A stretch of 64,000 bases of DNA from Tanypteryx hageni (GCA_028673005.1 CM054114.1:10013108-10077107); one strand, 5' to 3'. Shown: positions 36,301-48,139, counted from the stretch's first letter. Numbers and translations are program-made. Notes: generated by a model from the sequence alone, not told the origin.

Positions 36301-37570
36301 GCTTTTGGTGCGCTCTAAGCAGACCTCACCCGTTGTGCCATCTTCCAGCAAAAGCTAGAACTTCATGATCAACGCGTGAAAGGGTCAGGCGACGAATTCT
36401 CCGAACCCTTGGCCCAACTTTTTCTCTCGGCTACGATCTGAGTGGTGCTGCCATCTCTGAGGAAATACCTGAAATACGTGAAGCGCATGCGCAACCGAAA
36501 AATACATTTCGTATTTTTTTTTCGCATTTTTTTCGTTCTCCCCTCTCTCTCTCTCTCACGCAACCTCCCCTTTTTCTCTTTCCCCTCCCTTTACCCCTCT
36601 CACTTCGCTTCGTCCCCTTTCAGCTTTCCACTCCGCAGGATCGCTACTTCTCCAAGGAGAAATTACACCGCCTTGAATAAATCCTCGGGGCATTTGCTCT
36701 CTCCGAATGCAAACACAGACTCAATTACGTACGGCTTCCATCCTTCATATCATCTTGATCGAAAAGAACGCATTCCAAGTTTTCTCGCGCTCATTCACTG
36801 TGCGTTCGTTGGCATTTGCCTCCCGGTACACTATATCCATTCCTTGTTAATCCATAACCTTTCGCACACCCTTCACTTCTGAACGTCGCAGTTCTCTTGC
36901 GGTGCTGTAATCTCCGGATAACTCCATGATTATGTTGCTCGACGAAAACTGATTCACCGAACGCCGGATTTACGGAACGAGTCGCGAATTTTTGCCTCGG
37001 TCACTCCTCTTCGAGTTCCTTTATGCTTCCGTGAAGATGTTCAGCGATGTTTTTGATTTCAGAAACGTCGTAGTCGTGTTTATGACGTCTCAGCGAGAGA
37101 TTTTGGAAAGTAGTATATGATTAACGTTTATCTAGAGTCACGCACGGGAGAAAAAACAGCGACAGAAAATATATATATTACGGAACCCATTTCTGAATAT
37201 TTGGAAGTCTGTCTTATTATCAATTGTAATGCAATTCAAACGACAGGGTATTCAGTCTCATTATCGAATACGATTTTCTATCACACGTGATAACTAGCAG
37301 ATCCTATACGGATCCGCATTATATACGAAAATTTGACCCTTAGATTTCATAGTAACGCGAACCATAACACGAAAGCTTGAAATTTTTTCGTCGAAAAACA
37401 AGAACTACTTTTTTCGCCATCGGCGGTGAAAGGGCGGCTTCTGCTCCCCCAAATCGATACCAACAACATCCGCTCTCCTGCCGTCCGCACCGCGGCTCCT
37501 ATTTTTGCAAATACACGTTCGGCAGTCTTTTTCGCAGAACGTTCGTTTTGCAGCGCCTCTTTACTACCGG
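36301..37570. other. GC-rich island 7
   Basis: Two GC-rich blocks (36301-37030, 37370-37560) with a CT-rich tract at about 36540-36620. The 146-codon plus-strand frame (36442-36882) passes through that tract and has no recognisable domain. Confidence 0.35.
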
Positions 37571-38549
37571 CAAGATAACGAACATCACGGTTTTTAAGGC
37601 TAAAAATCGGAACATATCAACGCCATAAAAATGTTTAAATATTTGGACAGTAGTGGGCGTTGTCTTTTAAAATTCGTTCGACCGATTCGGATCGATAGTA
37701 CTTAAATTTCGCTCAGTGGCTCATTTTTAAACGGAAACTTCCTAAAAATCCTTTAGGTATATGATTTCTTACCTTATTCGCGGGAACGATCGAATTAGGT
37801 ATGACGAATAAGCGATGTTTTGGACGAGTTGCGAAACCAGACGAAGAGAACGAAACTTAACGATTCCTCTTTCTCTCTCTCTCTCTCCGTTTATTTCTGT
37901 TCGCGCACGTTTCATTCCGCCTCAAAAAGAGAAGTCGCGTTGTGGCACTCACCGTTTAGACCACGTCCCGTCTCCGCCTCCAACGGAATCGTACGTCGCG
38001 TCCGAGGTATTGTCACTCGCGTGGCGCACACAACAGAGGCGATCGGCTGGCAAGGGGCTGCCCTATGCAACTGCCGATGTTACCTGATGACTCCGGATTC
38101 CGTGTGTTCTCCGGGCAACACCCACCCTCCTCGCCTCTGCCCCCCCCCCAACGCTCGACGTGCACAACATTATCCCCCTCCCACCCCCGCGTTTCCCTTT
38201 CGATCTCCTGCCCCCCACCCCCTCCCATTCGCCGTTCGCGTCCTCCTCACAACAGCACCCCTATCATCCCATTCCCTTTCTCCCCCTCCCCTCTCCCTCC
38301 CCCCACGCGACCGGGAATACCGGGCGTTTGATTGCCACTGTGGACGAGGGGGGAGAGATGCGGGAGGAGGGAAGCGGGAGGGGATAGGAGGTGGGAGGGA
38401 AGGAGGTAGGGGGCTGGCTTCGGCCCAGGATGGCTCATTGGTGACAAGCTTCGGCCATTGATTGTATTGTTGTCACGTGACTTGTCGGTTGGGTGGCGAG
38501 GATTTTTTCGATGTTCGGGAGAGAGAGAACGGGAATGGGTGGAGCTACA

Positions 38550-38590
38550 AAACACACACACACGCCGCTTGTTTGGTGTGTGTGTGTGTA
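38550..38590. repeat. Facing (AC)n and (GT)n runs
   Basis: An (AC)n run at 38551-38563 and a (GT)n run at about 38575-38589, separated by about 12 bp, can fold on themselves as a hairpin. Confidence 0.8.
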
Positions 38591-38693
38591 TGTTTCATCG
38601 AGAGTGGGCCGTAAACAGTCGCGTGGTCTGTCCGCGATGGAGCGCCAATACAAACGTGTTTTCCCTCCAAGGGGTCGCTGCTCTCTCATTTCC

Positions 38694-38707
38694 CCGCTAG
38701 AGGGCGC
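38694..38707 (+). promoter_or_regulatory. Strong CTCF-like motif
   Basis: CCGCTAGAGGGCGC matches the consensus CCASYAGRKGGCRS at 13 of 14 positions. It sits at the right edge of GC-rich island 8, just before a (CT)n run and the return to AT-rich DNA. Confidence 0.4.
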
Positions 38708-38715
38708 TCTCTCTC

Positions 38716-41130
38716 TCTCTCTTCGCTTCCTTAACATCCAAGTTCTTTTCTTTTTTTCTTGGGAAGTCACCTTCCTAAAACATTTGTAAAAAATTGGAGT
38801 TATTATCTTTTTCTAACGATCGAAAATCGATTAGACGTTTGTTAATCTGATCCGTTATCTCAGCTTCAATAAAATGTCTCCAATTTGTCCTGCTAGAAAA
38901 AGTATTCCTAAAAATATATTTTTGGCTCCTCTTGTTTAAAATTTCAATGAAGTATTCTAGAAAATCCATCTCATTTTACAGTAAATGTATACAAATCTAT
39001 TTAATAATTAAGATGGCGTGACACCCTAATATGAAACCCGTCAATTCTTAGATGACGACGATTATTGTTAAAATATGTAACGGGGTTGGTTTGTGCTTCT
39101 CGTTTGCCATTAATTTGGTCGTAATCACTGTCGAATTCGTATTGAGATGTCGTTCTCACCCATCTGCTCGCCCTGTGAGCGACTAAGTCCTCTCAACGAG
39201 CAGTACCTACGAGACGATTTTAATTTAGCTTGACCGAATTTTCTGCTGCAATATAGCGTTTCCATTGAAATGGAAACTAAAGTTGTGGCGTTTTATAATT
39301 ATGAAAATTGAATTTCATTCAATGTGTTGCGTAAACTTTTGTGCTTTACTTTTTTAAACCAGAAAAATTACGAACTCGAAATTTAAAGAGAAAACTAGCG
39401 GAGTAATAATGAGGAAACGCCATTGCTAGTTTTGATCACGGGTATACTAATGGCATTCAGCAGAAATTTTTTACACTAAATTTTGAAGGACGAAACAAAT
39501 GAATAAATAATTTGAGAGAATCTTTTATTTTGAGCTTAAGCTTTTTATGCAAATGTAGGAAAATTGCAAAGTTGTAGCTGTAGAGGTTTGAAAAATTCTT
39601 CAAAGAGACCAATTAACGTCTCTAAAACGATAAGTAAATTCTTTATGAGAATCGACTGCGGAAAGATTAGTTATTACTGTAATTGTGCGTGAAGTTGATG
39701 GTGCAATATGTTATTGTTAAATGGAAGTGTTTCTTACGTTTCAACGCTACTTTCTTCATTGGTCAACCATTATCAACCATAAATTTGTAATGCAGTACTT
39801 TTTATTTATTTATTTATAAGTATTTAATATTAAGCGAGAAGATAAAAAAGATGATTTTAACGTGAGATCTTTGGCGAGATTAATTCTCCATCCTCGAAAT
39901 GATCTTGATGTCTGGTAAAGGTGCAGCACGCCATTTAGGAAATTTAATCCAGTTATTTTTCATATTATGGTCGACTGACTGTTTTTCTCTAGTATTAAAA
40001 TTGTTTATCGATTACAACCTTATGACTAAATTTTGGATCAAGTTCACCTAATAATCCATCACAATTAATGTTTCGTTTAGTAGATTACGTATTTTCTAAA
40101 AATAAACGATGGATTTAATAATTCAATGAAGAATTGAATGATGAATAAAAAATGAACAAGGACATGCTGAATTTTATTATGATGGATATTTGGAAACTTA
40201 AAATTTAAATCTCCTGTGGATCGAATTCCTCATCAAATTAAAGCTATTAACTTAAAAGATAAAATTAGAATATTTTTTAATACATTTTCCGATCGGTCAG
40301 TAATATTTTTATTGAATAAAACGATACGTAATTAATAAACGTGTATGTAGCATTAAAGTTATTTCTATTGGTCCTGAGAAATTTTTTTACCTTTGTTTGC
40401 AAATACATACTTATTCGCTATTTTTTTGAATTCTGAGAACTGTGAGTAGCAAAATTTATGTATGATTTACTAAAACAAGAATATATTATTCTTAACGCAA
40501 ACAATTGTTCAGTCTGCTTCCATATTCAACAATTAAATTATGATTATCCATAAGGAATTTTACGCAAGCTTTTTATCAATTAGAAATACTCAGCATTCGT
40601 TTTCTTACTTTTTGCCAGGCTGTCGGTTTATAGTTATAAAAAGTGATAATTGAAACCGAGGTTTTTGAGATTTAGCATATTGTTTCATTTTCTGATATTC
40701 TTGTAGCAAGAAATATTTTATTTTTTTAGTAAAAAAGATACACGTTAAAAACACTTCGTTAGGATTTGCAGATAACAATTCTGGAACAATTATACTTACG
40801 TTTGCTTAATAAACTGATTTTTTTCGTAGTATTAATGTAAGTTTTAAGTATATTAAATAGTTTGTTGGAGGTAAGTCAAATTAATCCTACCCTACCCATT
40901 AGGTCTGCATAACCATTAAATGAATTCCAGAGATTGATAATGTGGTGTTCCCTTGTTTTCCACGAGCACTATCCCAACTGTCGAATTCATTCCGACCACG
41001 ACTACAGTTATTTTGTCATCGGGTCCTTCCAACGTCACTTATTTTCGGCCCTATAAGCTACTGCTGCATACTGATATATGCACGAGTAGGGTATGTGAAG
41101 GCTATTGGTATCTTAAAAATACCTGTAGAT
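38716..41130. other. AT-rich intergenic DNA, no gene seen
   Basis: No recognisable gene or repeat boundary. Confidence 0.4.
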
Positions 41131-41137
41131 CAAAACA

Positions 41138-41190
41138 GAATTTTGGATTGGAAATCCAATACGCTAAGCACTAGTGTTAGACGTATATAT
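41138..41190 (-). repeat. Possible tRNA-derived relic
   Basis: The minus-strand sequence ACTAGTGCTTAGCG followed by TTGGATTTCCAATCC resembles the D-arm end and anticodon arm of a tRNA-like SINE head. The T arm and acceptor are missing. Weak call. Confidence 0.2.
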
Positions 41191-41867
41191 TTGTCTTATA
41201 TCTCTTTGTAACTAATGATTATCTCACGATTTCTCTTTCGCCTGCTTAAATTGGAATCGGAGCAATTAAAGGGCCACGCTTTTTCAACTGGCAGGTTACA
41301 TGCTTCAGACACCTTTGTTAGTAAATAAAGAATACTTAATCATCGAAAAAGTTTATATTTTATTTTACTTCCAGTAACGATTTTCTTCGCATTATAAACT
41401 TGATATCTATTATTACTTTCTTTTATAAAATGTTTTACCGTCGTTTCGAGTCTAAATAATATTAATTGAACAATTTAGTAAAACATTGATTTCCAAATGA
41501 AAGATATAAATAAAACAGTTTAAAGTAAAATTAAAAAGTAATCTCTAATTCCCCATCAGTTTACGTCTGACTTCTTAAAACTCGGTTAAAACTATTTCAC
41601 TTTCGTTATCATTTACATCAAGAAGAGAAAAGAAACTCCTTCAGTCAAATCAGTGCTACTACAACTGTTTCACATTGGAGTGATCACTACTGACTTATTT
41701 CCATAACTCACATTCATAATTAAATTGATTTAACTCTTTTATTGATAATTTGAAGTTTTGTTTCATTTGTACAAAATCATTTTGTCTATTTATAATTACA
41801 GTGCGTAGATAGAGAAAGGCCCTGTCCATAATTCATTATCCCTAAGAGCGACTTAGAACAGTAACAG

Positions 41868-42110
41868 TCAGTGGTGTACCGGACACCTCAGCAACCACCG
41901 CGCGGCGGAGGGGTCCACGGCCGAAGCGTGCCCATATTTTTTCGTGAGGCCCTTCAACTTTTTCCGGGACTTCAGTTTTGTTTTGTCGGGGAGGGGGGGG
42001 GAGGAGGAGGGGGGCTACACATTTTTTCCGGTACCAGACTGGTAAAAGTGAAAGTTGTTTATAAGGCCACAAGTTCTCAGAGAGTGAAAAAAGTAATATG
42101 ATTATTTATT
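41868..42110. repeat. GC-rich repeat with CAGTGGTGTACC start
   Basis: An abrupt GC-rich block starts cagtggtgtaccgg, a form seen at ends of hAT-type elements, and contains a long G run (41987-42014). No right end was identified. Its identity is uncertain. Confidence 0.3.
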
Positions 42111-42449
42111 GAATAACTTTTAAAATAATTGAGATTATTTGGACTAGTGCGTATGAGCACGATGCATGCTTTAATACGTTTACAATTCTTTTATAAATTG
42201 GGTTTCACATAATATTTTAAATACATGACTATAATTGATGTAGCTTTTCCACCTGGCCTGTAGTCAACCTGCAAAGATTGTAAATAAATAAATTAATTAA
42301 AAACTGTGTAGCGGTAGTTCGGACGACACTTTTACACCCTCTCTCTTGGTTGTTGGTTAAAATCCACGCAGTATTCCTCGCGCGCTACTTTCATTCGACT
42401 GACCCTATATCGAACGCAAGTGAGGCCGACGAAAAAAAGGTTCGTCTAA

Positions 42450-42570
42450 GGCAGATTCCCAAACCCAGGGTCGCGACCCATACTTGGGTCGCGGATGACC
42501 CCCGGTCCCAAAGTGAAAGAGATTATCAATAGCTAGCTGAAACGCCCGGCTTCGCTCGGGAAAGGGTTTT
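42450..42570. repeat. Repeat with GGGTCGCGACCC palindrome and CCCGGCTTCGCTCGGG hairpin
   Basis: The palindrome GGGTCGCGACCC is followed by TTGGGTCGCGGATGACC, a pattern typical of hAT-like interspersed repeats. A perfect short hairpin, CCCGGCTTCGCTCGGG, lies at about 42545-42560. It adjoins the truncated transposase relic downstream. Confidence 0.4.
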
Positions 42571-42591
42571 CTTTTAAGTAGGAAACGATTT

Positions 42592-42889
42592 TTATTGCGC
42601 ATGCAATAGCCGAGGTATGAAAGGTTTGAACTTGATGTCCTTTAAGATTCTCATAACACTCAATTGACTCAAACGCAGTTCTCGGGAACACTGTCTTGTT
42701 GACTTCTTTGTTGAATGGCCGTATGCATTTATAATGGCTATGATGTTTTCAGTACTTCTTGGCCTCCTTTTCCTCTCACAGCTTTCCTTATTGATGCAAT
42801 GAACAGTCCCATGTTCTTCAAATTTATCACGGAGGTGGGTTATTGTTTGATGCATTGGCACCTTTGTCCCATATTGACATTTCCTTACA
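42592..42889 (-). pseudogene. Mariner/DUF4817-like transposase, N-terminal fragment
   Basis: The minus-strand translation (about 98 residues, open upstream of the first Met) contains a paired helix-turn-helix pattern: a KFEEHGTV block, then CERKRRPRSTENI, then STRQCSRELRLSQLSVMRIL and KFKPFIPRLLHA. This arrangement (KFE.TGSV, RPR, .SRELG.S...V.RIL) is characteristic of the DUF4817/HTH region of Tc1/mariner-like transposases common in arthropods. The DDE catalytic domain is absent because the frame stops at 42592 and unrelated repeat follows. Upstream, the minus-strand element appears to start at a TACAGGGTGAGTC-type terminus near 43070. It is a truncated, inactive copy. Confidence 0.65.
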
Positions 42890-43051
42890 CGCTATTATAG
42901 TTGATTTTTTCCATATCATTGGATCACCAGTAAATCTGCTACATATCGAAAAGCTAATTGTTTATTTTAGCTTTAAAATGTACAAAATATTATTCAAATT
43001 AGTCATACTGTCAACATAATATGGCTATTTAAAGTGTTTATACATAATTTT

Positions 43052-43070
43052 GACTCACCCTGTATAATTA
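43052..43070. repeat. Mariner-type terminal repeat
   Basis: TTTGACTCACCCTGTA reads on the minus strand as TACAGGGTGAGTCAAA, a common mariner-like terminus with TA target. It fits as the 5' end of the transposase relic at 42592-42889; the other terminus is lost. Confidence 0.5.
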
Positions 43071-44700
43071 CGCATTAACGTCTTACCTAATATCCACATG
43101 GATAGATGCACCGAAGCCTTTAAAGCAGCAATAAATTTATGTGGATTATGTCAATACTAGTAGCCAAAACGTAAACAATAAACAACATCTTGGTTACCGA
43201 TCAAATGAAAGTAGATGTATCGATTTATGTTGCGATGGATCTTTCAATGCTTATGGTAAAAGACAACAATGTTCTAATAGTCCTTAAAAATCATTTGACT
43301 CGCTTTAAAAGTATTCATAGACTATATTTAGGCATGGATCCATTTGTACCTTTTATCTTGGCGTTGGCTATTCTTTCTCTACGGCGCGTCACGACGTGGA
43401 TTTTCCTTCCATTAATCTTTACGTGGATATCTCCCTTTGAAGAGGACAACAATTAAGAAATTTAGCTTTGTTGCCGCCTGGATAATGGTCATCTAAACCG
43501 ATAAATTTTGCGCTTAAAGGAAAAGTTTGAGCGATTTAGCATGTAATACGACAAAATATGAATAGAATTAAAATATTCAGTCTTCCTTGCATAAAATAAG
43601 CCATTTTCCATGATCGTAAGTTAATATTTAGTTATATTTATATCCACATAATTGAAGGGCTGCATGGCATTTTGGGGTTTCTCCACACCATTTTCCATGC
43701 ATTCTTATGGAAATAGTATTTTTTTTGACCCCCATGGGATATAAGAAACCCCACGGTCTGCAAACCTAGACCAAGTTCTTTCTTTGGTCCATTGGATGGG
43801 CCATGAAGCTTTTGAATTCGATAGCTTTAACGGTGTAAAAACGTATAAGGAACATACATACATACTTAAACTCTAAAATATTTATAAGATATTACTTTAT
43901 TAGTGGGTTCATAGGTGGCGGGAAAGAGCAATTATTTGTAGAGCTCAAGTGGTCCTGTAAAGCAATGCTTCATTCTTAAATCTTTTAAACTTCTTTCTTT
44001 TCGGATTTGAAATCAATCTTTAAGCTAATTTAGAAGTTCTTCAAGTTTTATTTAATGGAGATATACAGTTAGTTTATTTTAACTTCATCATCTTAAAGTC
44101 CCGAGCTCCTATGTTGATTGAAACTATTTTTAAAGTGCAAACAGCCTTCGTTTTGATGTCTTTGATTGTCTTTGTAATCCTTCCTCCTCGTGGAATATTT
44201 CGGGTAATCATGTTTCACGTTTCTTACTCGGATTTTGCTTCAAGTTGGAGATTATTGTCCCCATAAACTTTCATCCCTTCTCCATATGCAAATTCTGGTA
44301 GACTTTCTCTAAAACTTATCCATGAAGGGTCGCTCTGCAGCCGTGCTTTTGAGGTATTCTTACTTCTGTTAAATGTTAATGTGTGTACATATTTGTCGTT
44401 TTAAGAACGTTTATTTAATTATATATTTTATGGTATTTGTAATATTAACATCTAAATTATTGCATTTAAAAATAGTTAAGTAGCTCTTCTTTGAACCACT
44501 CTCTATGAATTACATTCTACATTCAAATGTGAATAAACATCATTGTACTTGTTCAAGTACATGTATGAGTACCGGTGGAGTTAATTGATTATGATAATGA
44601 GAGTATCTGATTATATTGGAATCTAGAATATTGGAATTGTAAAATCAAATAAATGTTCATTTTTGAAAGAATAACAAAGGTTTTACATCAAATTAAAAAC
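43071..44700. other. AT-rich intergenic DNA, no gene seen
   Basis: A 88-codon plus-strand frame at 43190-43456 starts at TTG and is hydrophobic at its C-terminus, with no recognised family. A small cruciform-like arrangement (TGGGGTTTCT .. AGAAACCCCA) spans about 43673-43754. Confidence 0.35.
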
Positions 44701-44705
44701 TAAAA

Positions 44706-44801
44706 AAGATGGAAAAGTATATTCAATAAATGTAATACACATAGATTTCAAAGGCGTTCTTAATGAGAAATATGTATGAAAAAATATCGAAAGATTAGGC
44801 G
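44706..44801 (+). repeat. Dispersed repeat, partner of 27568-27665
   Basis: Aligned in order and orientation with the segment near 27.6 kb. It directly precedes the three-unit tandem repeat. Confidence 0.6.
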
Positions 44802-45335
44802 ATTCCCGAATTTTTATCCCCGAAAGTATAAGTCGTAATTATATGGTCTCGGGGACTATCTTATAGTAAATGTAGTTCTCTATCTAAATATATTTTTAAA
44901 TCAATACCTCACAGATCATATAAGAGGAAGGGAGAGAAAAATGTGGATATTTAATTATTATTTGCAGAGACAGCCTTATTCGCGATCGATGTAAACAAAA
45001 TATGCGATGTTTTGCTCGGGATTTTCTCGAATTTTTATTTCCAAAATTAGAAGTCGTAATTATACTGTCTCACAGAATATCTTGAAGCAAATGCTGTCCT
45101 CTATCCGCACATGGAATGTAATTGTTTTTTGCTGAGAAAACCGTCTTAGGGATCGATGTAAACAAAATATGCGATGTTGTGCTCGGGATATTCTCGAATT
45201 TTTATCTCCGAATCTATAACTAGTAATTTTATGGTCTCGCGGACTTTCTTTTAGGAAATGTTGTTCTCTATCCAAATAAATTTTTTAATCTATACCTCAC
45301 AGATAATATAAGAGCTAGGGAGAGAAAAGTTTGAT
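44802..45335 (+). repeat. Three-unit degenerate tandem repeat
   Basis: Units at about 44802-45020, 45021-45187 and 45188-45335 share ctcgaatttttat, gtcgtaatt.ta..gtctc, gttctctatc and the gatcgatgtaaacaaaatat joint. Units 1 and 3 also share cctcacagat.atataagag. Unit 2 lacks that part and carries unique sequence in its place. Confidence 0.65.
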
Positions 45336-45600
45336 ATTACATTGTTGCTCGACGGATGCCATTTAACGAGATACGAGTATAAGTTTATTAAAGTATTTAT
45401 GTAAAGTGGAAGTTCTAATTGACGGATTCAGTTGAAAATCACAATTGGGTGAGATATTTTAATAACGATGGCTTATACTAAATTTAATAAAAATCCGTCA
45501 AGCGGTTTAGGAGATAAAAGTTACGACGAATGGATGGACGGACCAGATGTGCCCATAAGGAGTTCCGCTATTACAGCTTCGCTGATAAAGAACACCTAAA
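45336..45600 (+). repeat. Probable dispersed repeat tail
   Basis: The block with aaaatccgtcaagcggttta, ggacggacc and ttacagcttcgctgataaag resembles the fixed 3' tails of interspersed repeats in arthropods. No second copy lies in this window. Weak call. Confidence 0.25.
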
Positions 45601-45931
45601 AATAAATACCATTTTAAAAAGTTTTTATGCGCACTAAAAAGGAAAAAATAAAAATTAAATTCCTATAGAATAGTATTAGATGGAATCGTAAAAAAGGAGC
45701 GGTTTACAAATTGAATAATGAAAAATGTAAGAAGGGAAATCATTCAATGCTTTATTGTTCGTTACATGTTGGAAGGGGACACTTGCGTGATGTTACGTGC
45801 GAATATGTATTATTGTTTTCTTGACTTGCTATAATAAAGACGTATTTGATGGAATAAACCGATCCGAAGATCCTATGCAGATAGGCATAAGCTGTAAATT
45901 TGGGAATAATTTTGAAACGAGAAAAAAGTCT

Positions 45932-46001
45932 GCTATGACTGGGAATTGAACCCGGATCTTCCACTTGCCGGGCGGATATTCTACCACGGAACTATCGTAG
46001 C
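45932..46001 (-). tRNA. tRNA-like sequence, probable pseudogene or SINE head
   Basis: Seventy bases on the minus strand fold as a cloverleaf: acceptor GCTACGA/TCATAGC (one mismatch), D arm with the GTGGTAGAAT block usual in glycine tRNAs, anticodon stem TCCGC/GTGGA, T arm CCGGG TTCAATT CCCAG (one mismatch). The anticodon loop reads CCGGCAA, giving GGC (alanine) but with C instead of the invariant U at position 33. Body and anticodon disagree, so a decayed glycine-type tRNA or SINE is more likely than a working gene. Minus-strand downstream T-rich sequence could terminate polymerase III. Confidence 0.5.
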
Positions 46002-46260
46002 AGATCAATTTTCTCGTTTCTGAACGCGGATGTTTTCTTGGTTGGGACGGAACTAGCCAAGCTAATATCAAAATGCCCCAACGGATTGCTTGGCAATCTC
46101 ACCATTTGAGAGGGAGGAGTTTTCTTCGATGTATCTCTTCGAGGACATACGTTGGGGCAGTTCGATGCCCTATTTTCGCCACGCCGGTGCCGTCTGTCCC
46201 GCTGCGCGCACCTCTAGAGCCTAAAAGGTGCTACTAAATGAAATTATATTTCGTATTTAG
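46002..46260. repeat. GC-richer flank of the tRNA-like element
   Basis: Moderately GC-rich sequence with short inverted words (gcttggcaatctc, cgttggggcagttcgatgcc). It may be part of the SINE-containing repeat on the other strand. No gene. Confidence 0.25.
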
Positions 46261-46495
46261 GCATAATGTTATACCTAGTAGAATCCAAGAAAAGACTAAC
46301 TATATATTGCCACAATAACTGATAGTTTATTATTTTCGATTTTCACGAAATGTGGATTTATTCAAAAACGGTAACAAGGATTTTAAATGAAATTCAGTCA
46401 GTTATAGAGTTTGGTATGATGAACAATACTGAAAAAGACATGTTACTCAAAAAATAACTACACAGTGTGCAGTGATATTATAATATACCTATCGA

Positions 46496-46518
46496 ATATA
46501 TATATATATATATATATA
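46496..46518. repeat. (TA)11 microsatellite
   Basis: Pure TA run. Confidence 0.9.
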
Positions 46519-46930
46519 GGTACTTCCTATTTTTTCCCACCTCTCTGAAATCACTCAACAATATTCCTCCAGCAATAATCATGTTTGGTATAACTATTTA
46601 TCAAGTTTGTTTTTCACATATATGAGGTTATCAATGTATAAATGCTCTTAAAACATTTTCCGCGGGTTTTTTGTTTTTATAGCAGAATGGGTCCCTTACA
46701 ACCAGGAAAGTGAGATCAGACAGATAGTATAAGTATGAGAAAGTTTGGGCAATTTATATTGCACTGATTATTCTTTATAATTGAAGCTAATGTACGCTTT
46801 TTATTTGATGAAAAGTTAAGGTAACCAAATAACACAACACTCGCCTTTTGAGTTTTCATTGAAATTTTCAACCATTTTCAAATTATTTTCCGAATTTGAT
46901 TTGATTCCACAAATGTCAGTGGATTTTTAC

Positions 46931-47135
46931 TTTCTCCACGTACGAAGTGTAGAGAAAGTATCGTTTCAAGAAAACATCGAATTCGAGGTTTCAACGGAAA
47001 TACATGTTTTAAGGTCTCCTGAACACGTTTTTGACTATTTTCTCAATGATGACTGTGGATGTGTCTGTGACCGGAAATATGTGGGCACTCTAATTCAAAA
47101 ATTATTAATCAGATCAACGCGAAATTTTGTTTGAT
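46931..47135 (+). repeat. Partial copy of the ctttctcc dispersed repeat
   Basis: Matches the repeat at 5738-6348 over ctttctcc, caacggaaatacatgtttta, the cctgaacacgtttt block, ttctc.atgatg and attaatcag.tcaacg.gaaatttt. The 91-codon frame that spans it is repeat-derived. Confidence 0.6.
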
Positions 47136-47894
47136 ATTTTTGTTGAAGGGACAAGAACTGATGTGCAGGGTGATTTTCTCTTGCACATTAAAATATCCCG
47201 AAATTGTAATATCGGAGCGGGATTTATACTATTCTCTGAGGAAAAGAATGGAAATTCTAATTTTTAATCTGTGGTCCGCGAGGCTACAACAGGGGGTTCG
47301 CTATGCTCCGCAAATATATTTGTTAAGGTAATCAATAAGAATGACACAAAATGTAAGGTGTGAACATTACAAACGATTGCTGAATGTATATTATTCCTTT
47401 GATATTACGTTAGAGTTTCATATAATATAATGGAGTGTAAAAACAGCATGATGTGGTCCGCGAAATTTTTGAAGGTTGAAAAGAAGTCCGCAGACTCGAA
47501 AAGATTGGAGCCACCTGCGTTATTTTTGCCACACACGTACACGCGTGATCAATTTAGTTTTTCGTTCGAATGTATTTGTAATATTTTATAACGCTAAATT
47601 ATTAAAATTGGAGAACACAGAGAGCAACATATCCGCGGTGATTTTAAAGCTATCAAAGTCAATTTAAGTATTAAAATAAATCATTAAATGGAAAATAGGC
47701 ATCGTAAGTTCCGTTTGGATCATCTTGTTTAACATTAATATTTTTCTGAAATATACAATTTTATGGTTTTTGATATTCACTGTATTCTTAGTTTCAAAGA
47801 ACATCTAAATTGGTATTTTTATAATAGACTTAAAAACACTCGTAAGCACAACTTCCACGAATAAAGAGATTTTTTATTTATTTTTGCTACCATC

Positions 47895-48131
47895 GTGTTG
47901 CTTATCGTTACCAAGGTTTTGTTTGTGGAAACATCGAGAAAATGTGAACAAATGTGTCGCGAATTAATAATCACGGGTAATCATTCGCAATTAGACGAAA
48001 CCGACAACAATCCAAATCACCTGCACGACGAAATATTTCCTTGTAAAAATACGCCAGACTTTCGCGTTAAAATACTCATTTTTGGACCTATTAAAAAATC
48101 GACGACTCAAAAATTAATTTTGTTTATTTAA
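47895..48131 (+). CDS. Hypothetical frame 1 of a compact run
   Basis: The frame is open from about 47860 to TAA at 48129-48131. There is no ATG near its start; the first usable codon is GTG at 47895, so it may be a broken gene or an exon. The translation begins with a hydrophobic, membrane-anchor-like segment (ATIVLLIVTKVLF), then a hydrophilic part with Cys residues (CEQMC, FPCKN) and a polar TDNNPNHLHDE stretch. Codon use looks gene-like. Three more plus-strand frames follow within 8, 47 and 9 bp. I do not recognise the family. The compact spacing is unlike insect genes and would suit a relic of a large DNA virus or other foreign insertion, but this is only a guess. Confidence 0.25.
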   Translation: MLLIVTKVLFVETSRKCEQMCRELIITGNHSQLDETDNNPNHLHDEIFPCKNTPDFRVKILIFGPIKKSTTQKLILFI

Positions 48132-48139
48132 GCGTTCTA

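Larger units (their letters stand above)
37800..38715. other. GC-rich island 8
   Basis: A CpG-rich block with a long C-rich tract (about 38115-38310) followed by a G-rich tract (about 38343-38412), then facing CA and TG repeats and a strong CTCF-like motif. The 213-codon plus-strand frame at 37820-38461 translates to low-complexity Pro/Ser- then Gly/Arg-rich sequence and is not called as a gene. Confidence 0.4.

Noticed and set aside
37820..38461. 213-codon open frame on the plus strand
   Set aside because: Low-complexity Pro-rich then Gly/Arg-rich translation from C-rich and G-rich tracts, with competing frames on both strands and no domain.
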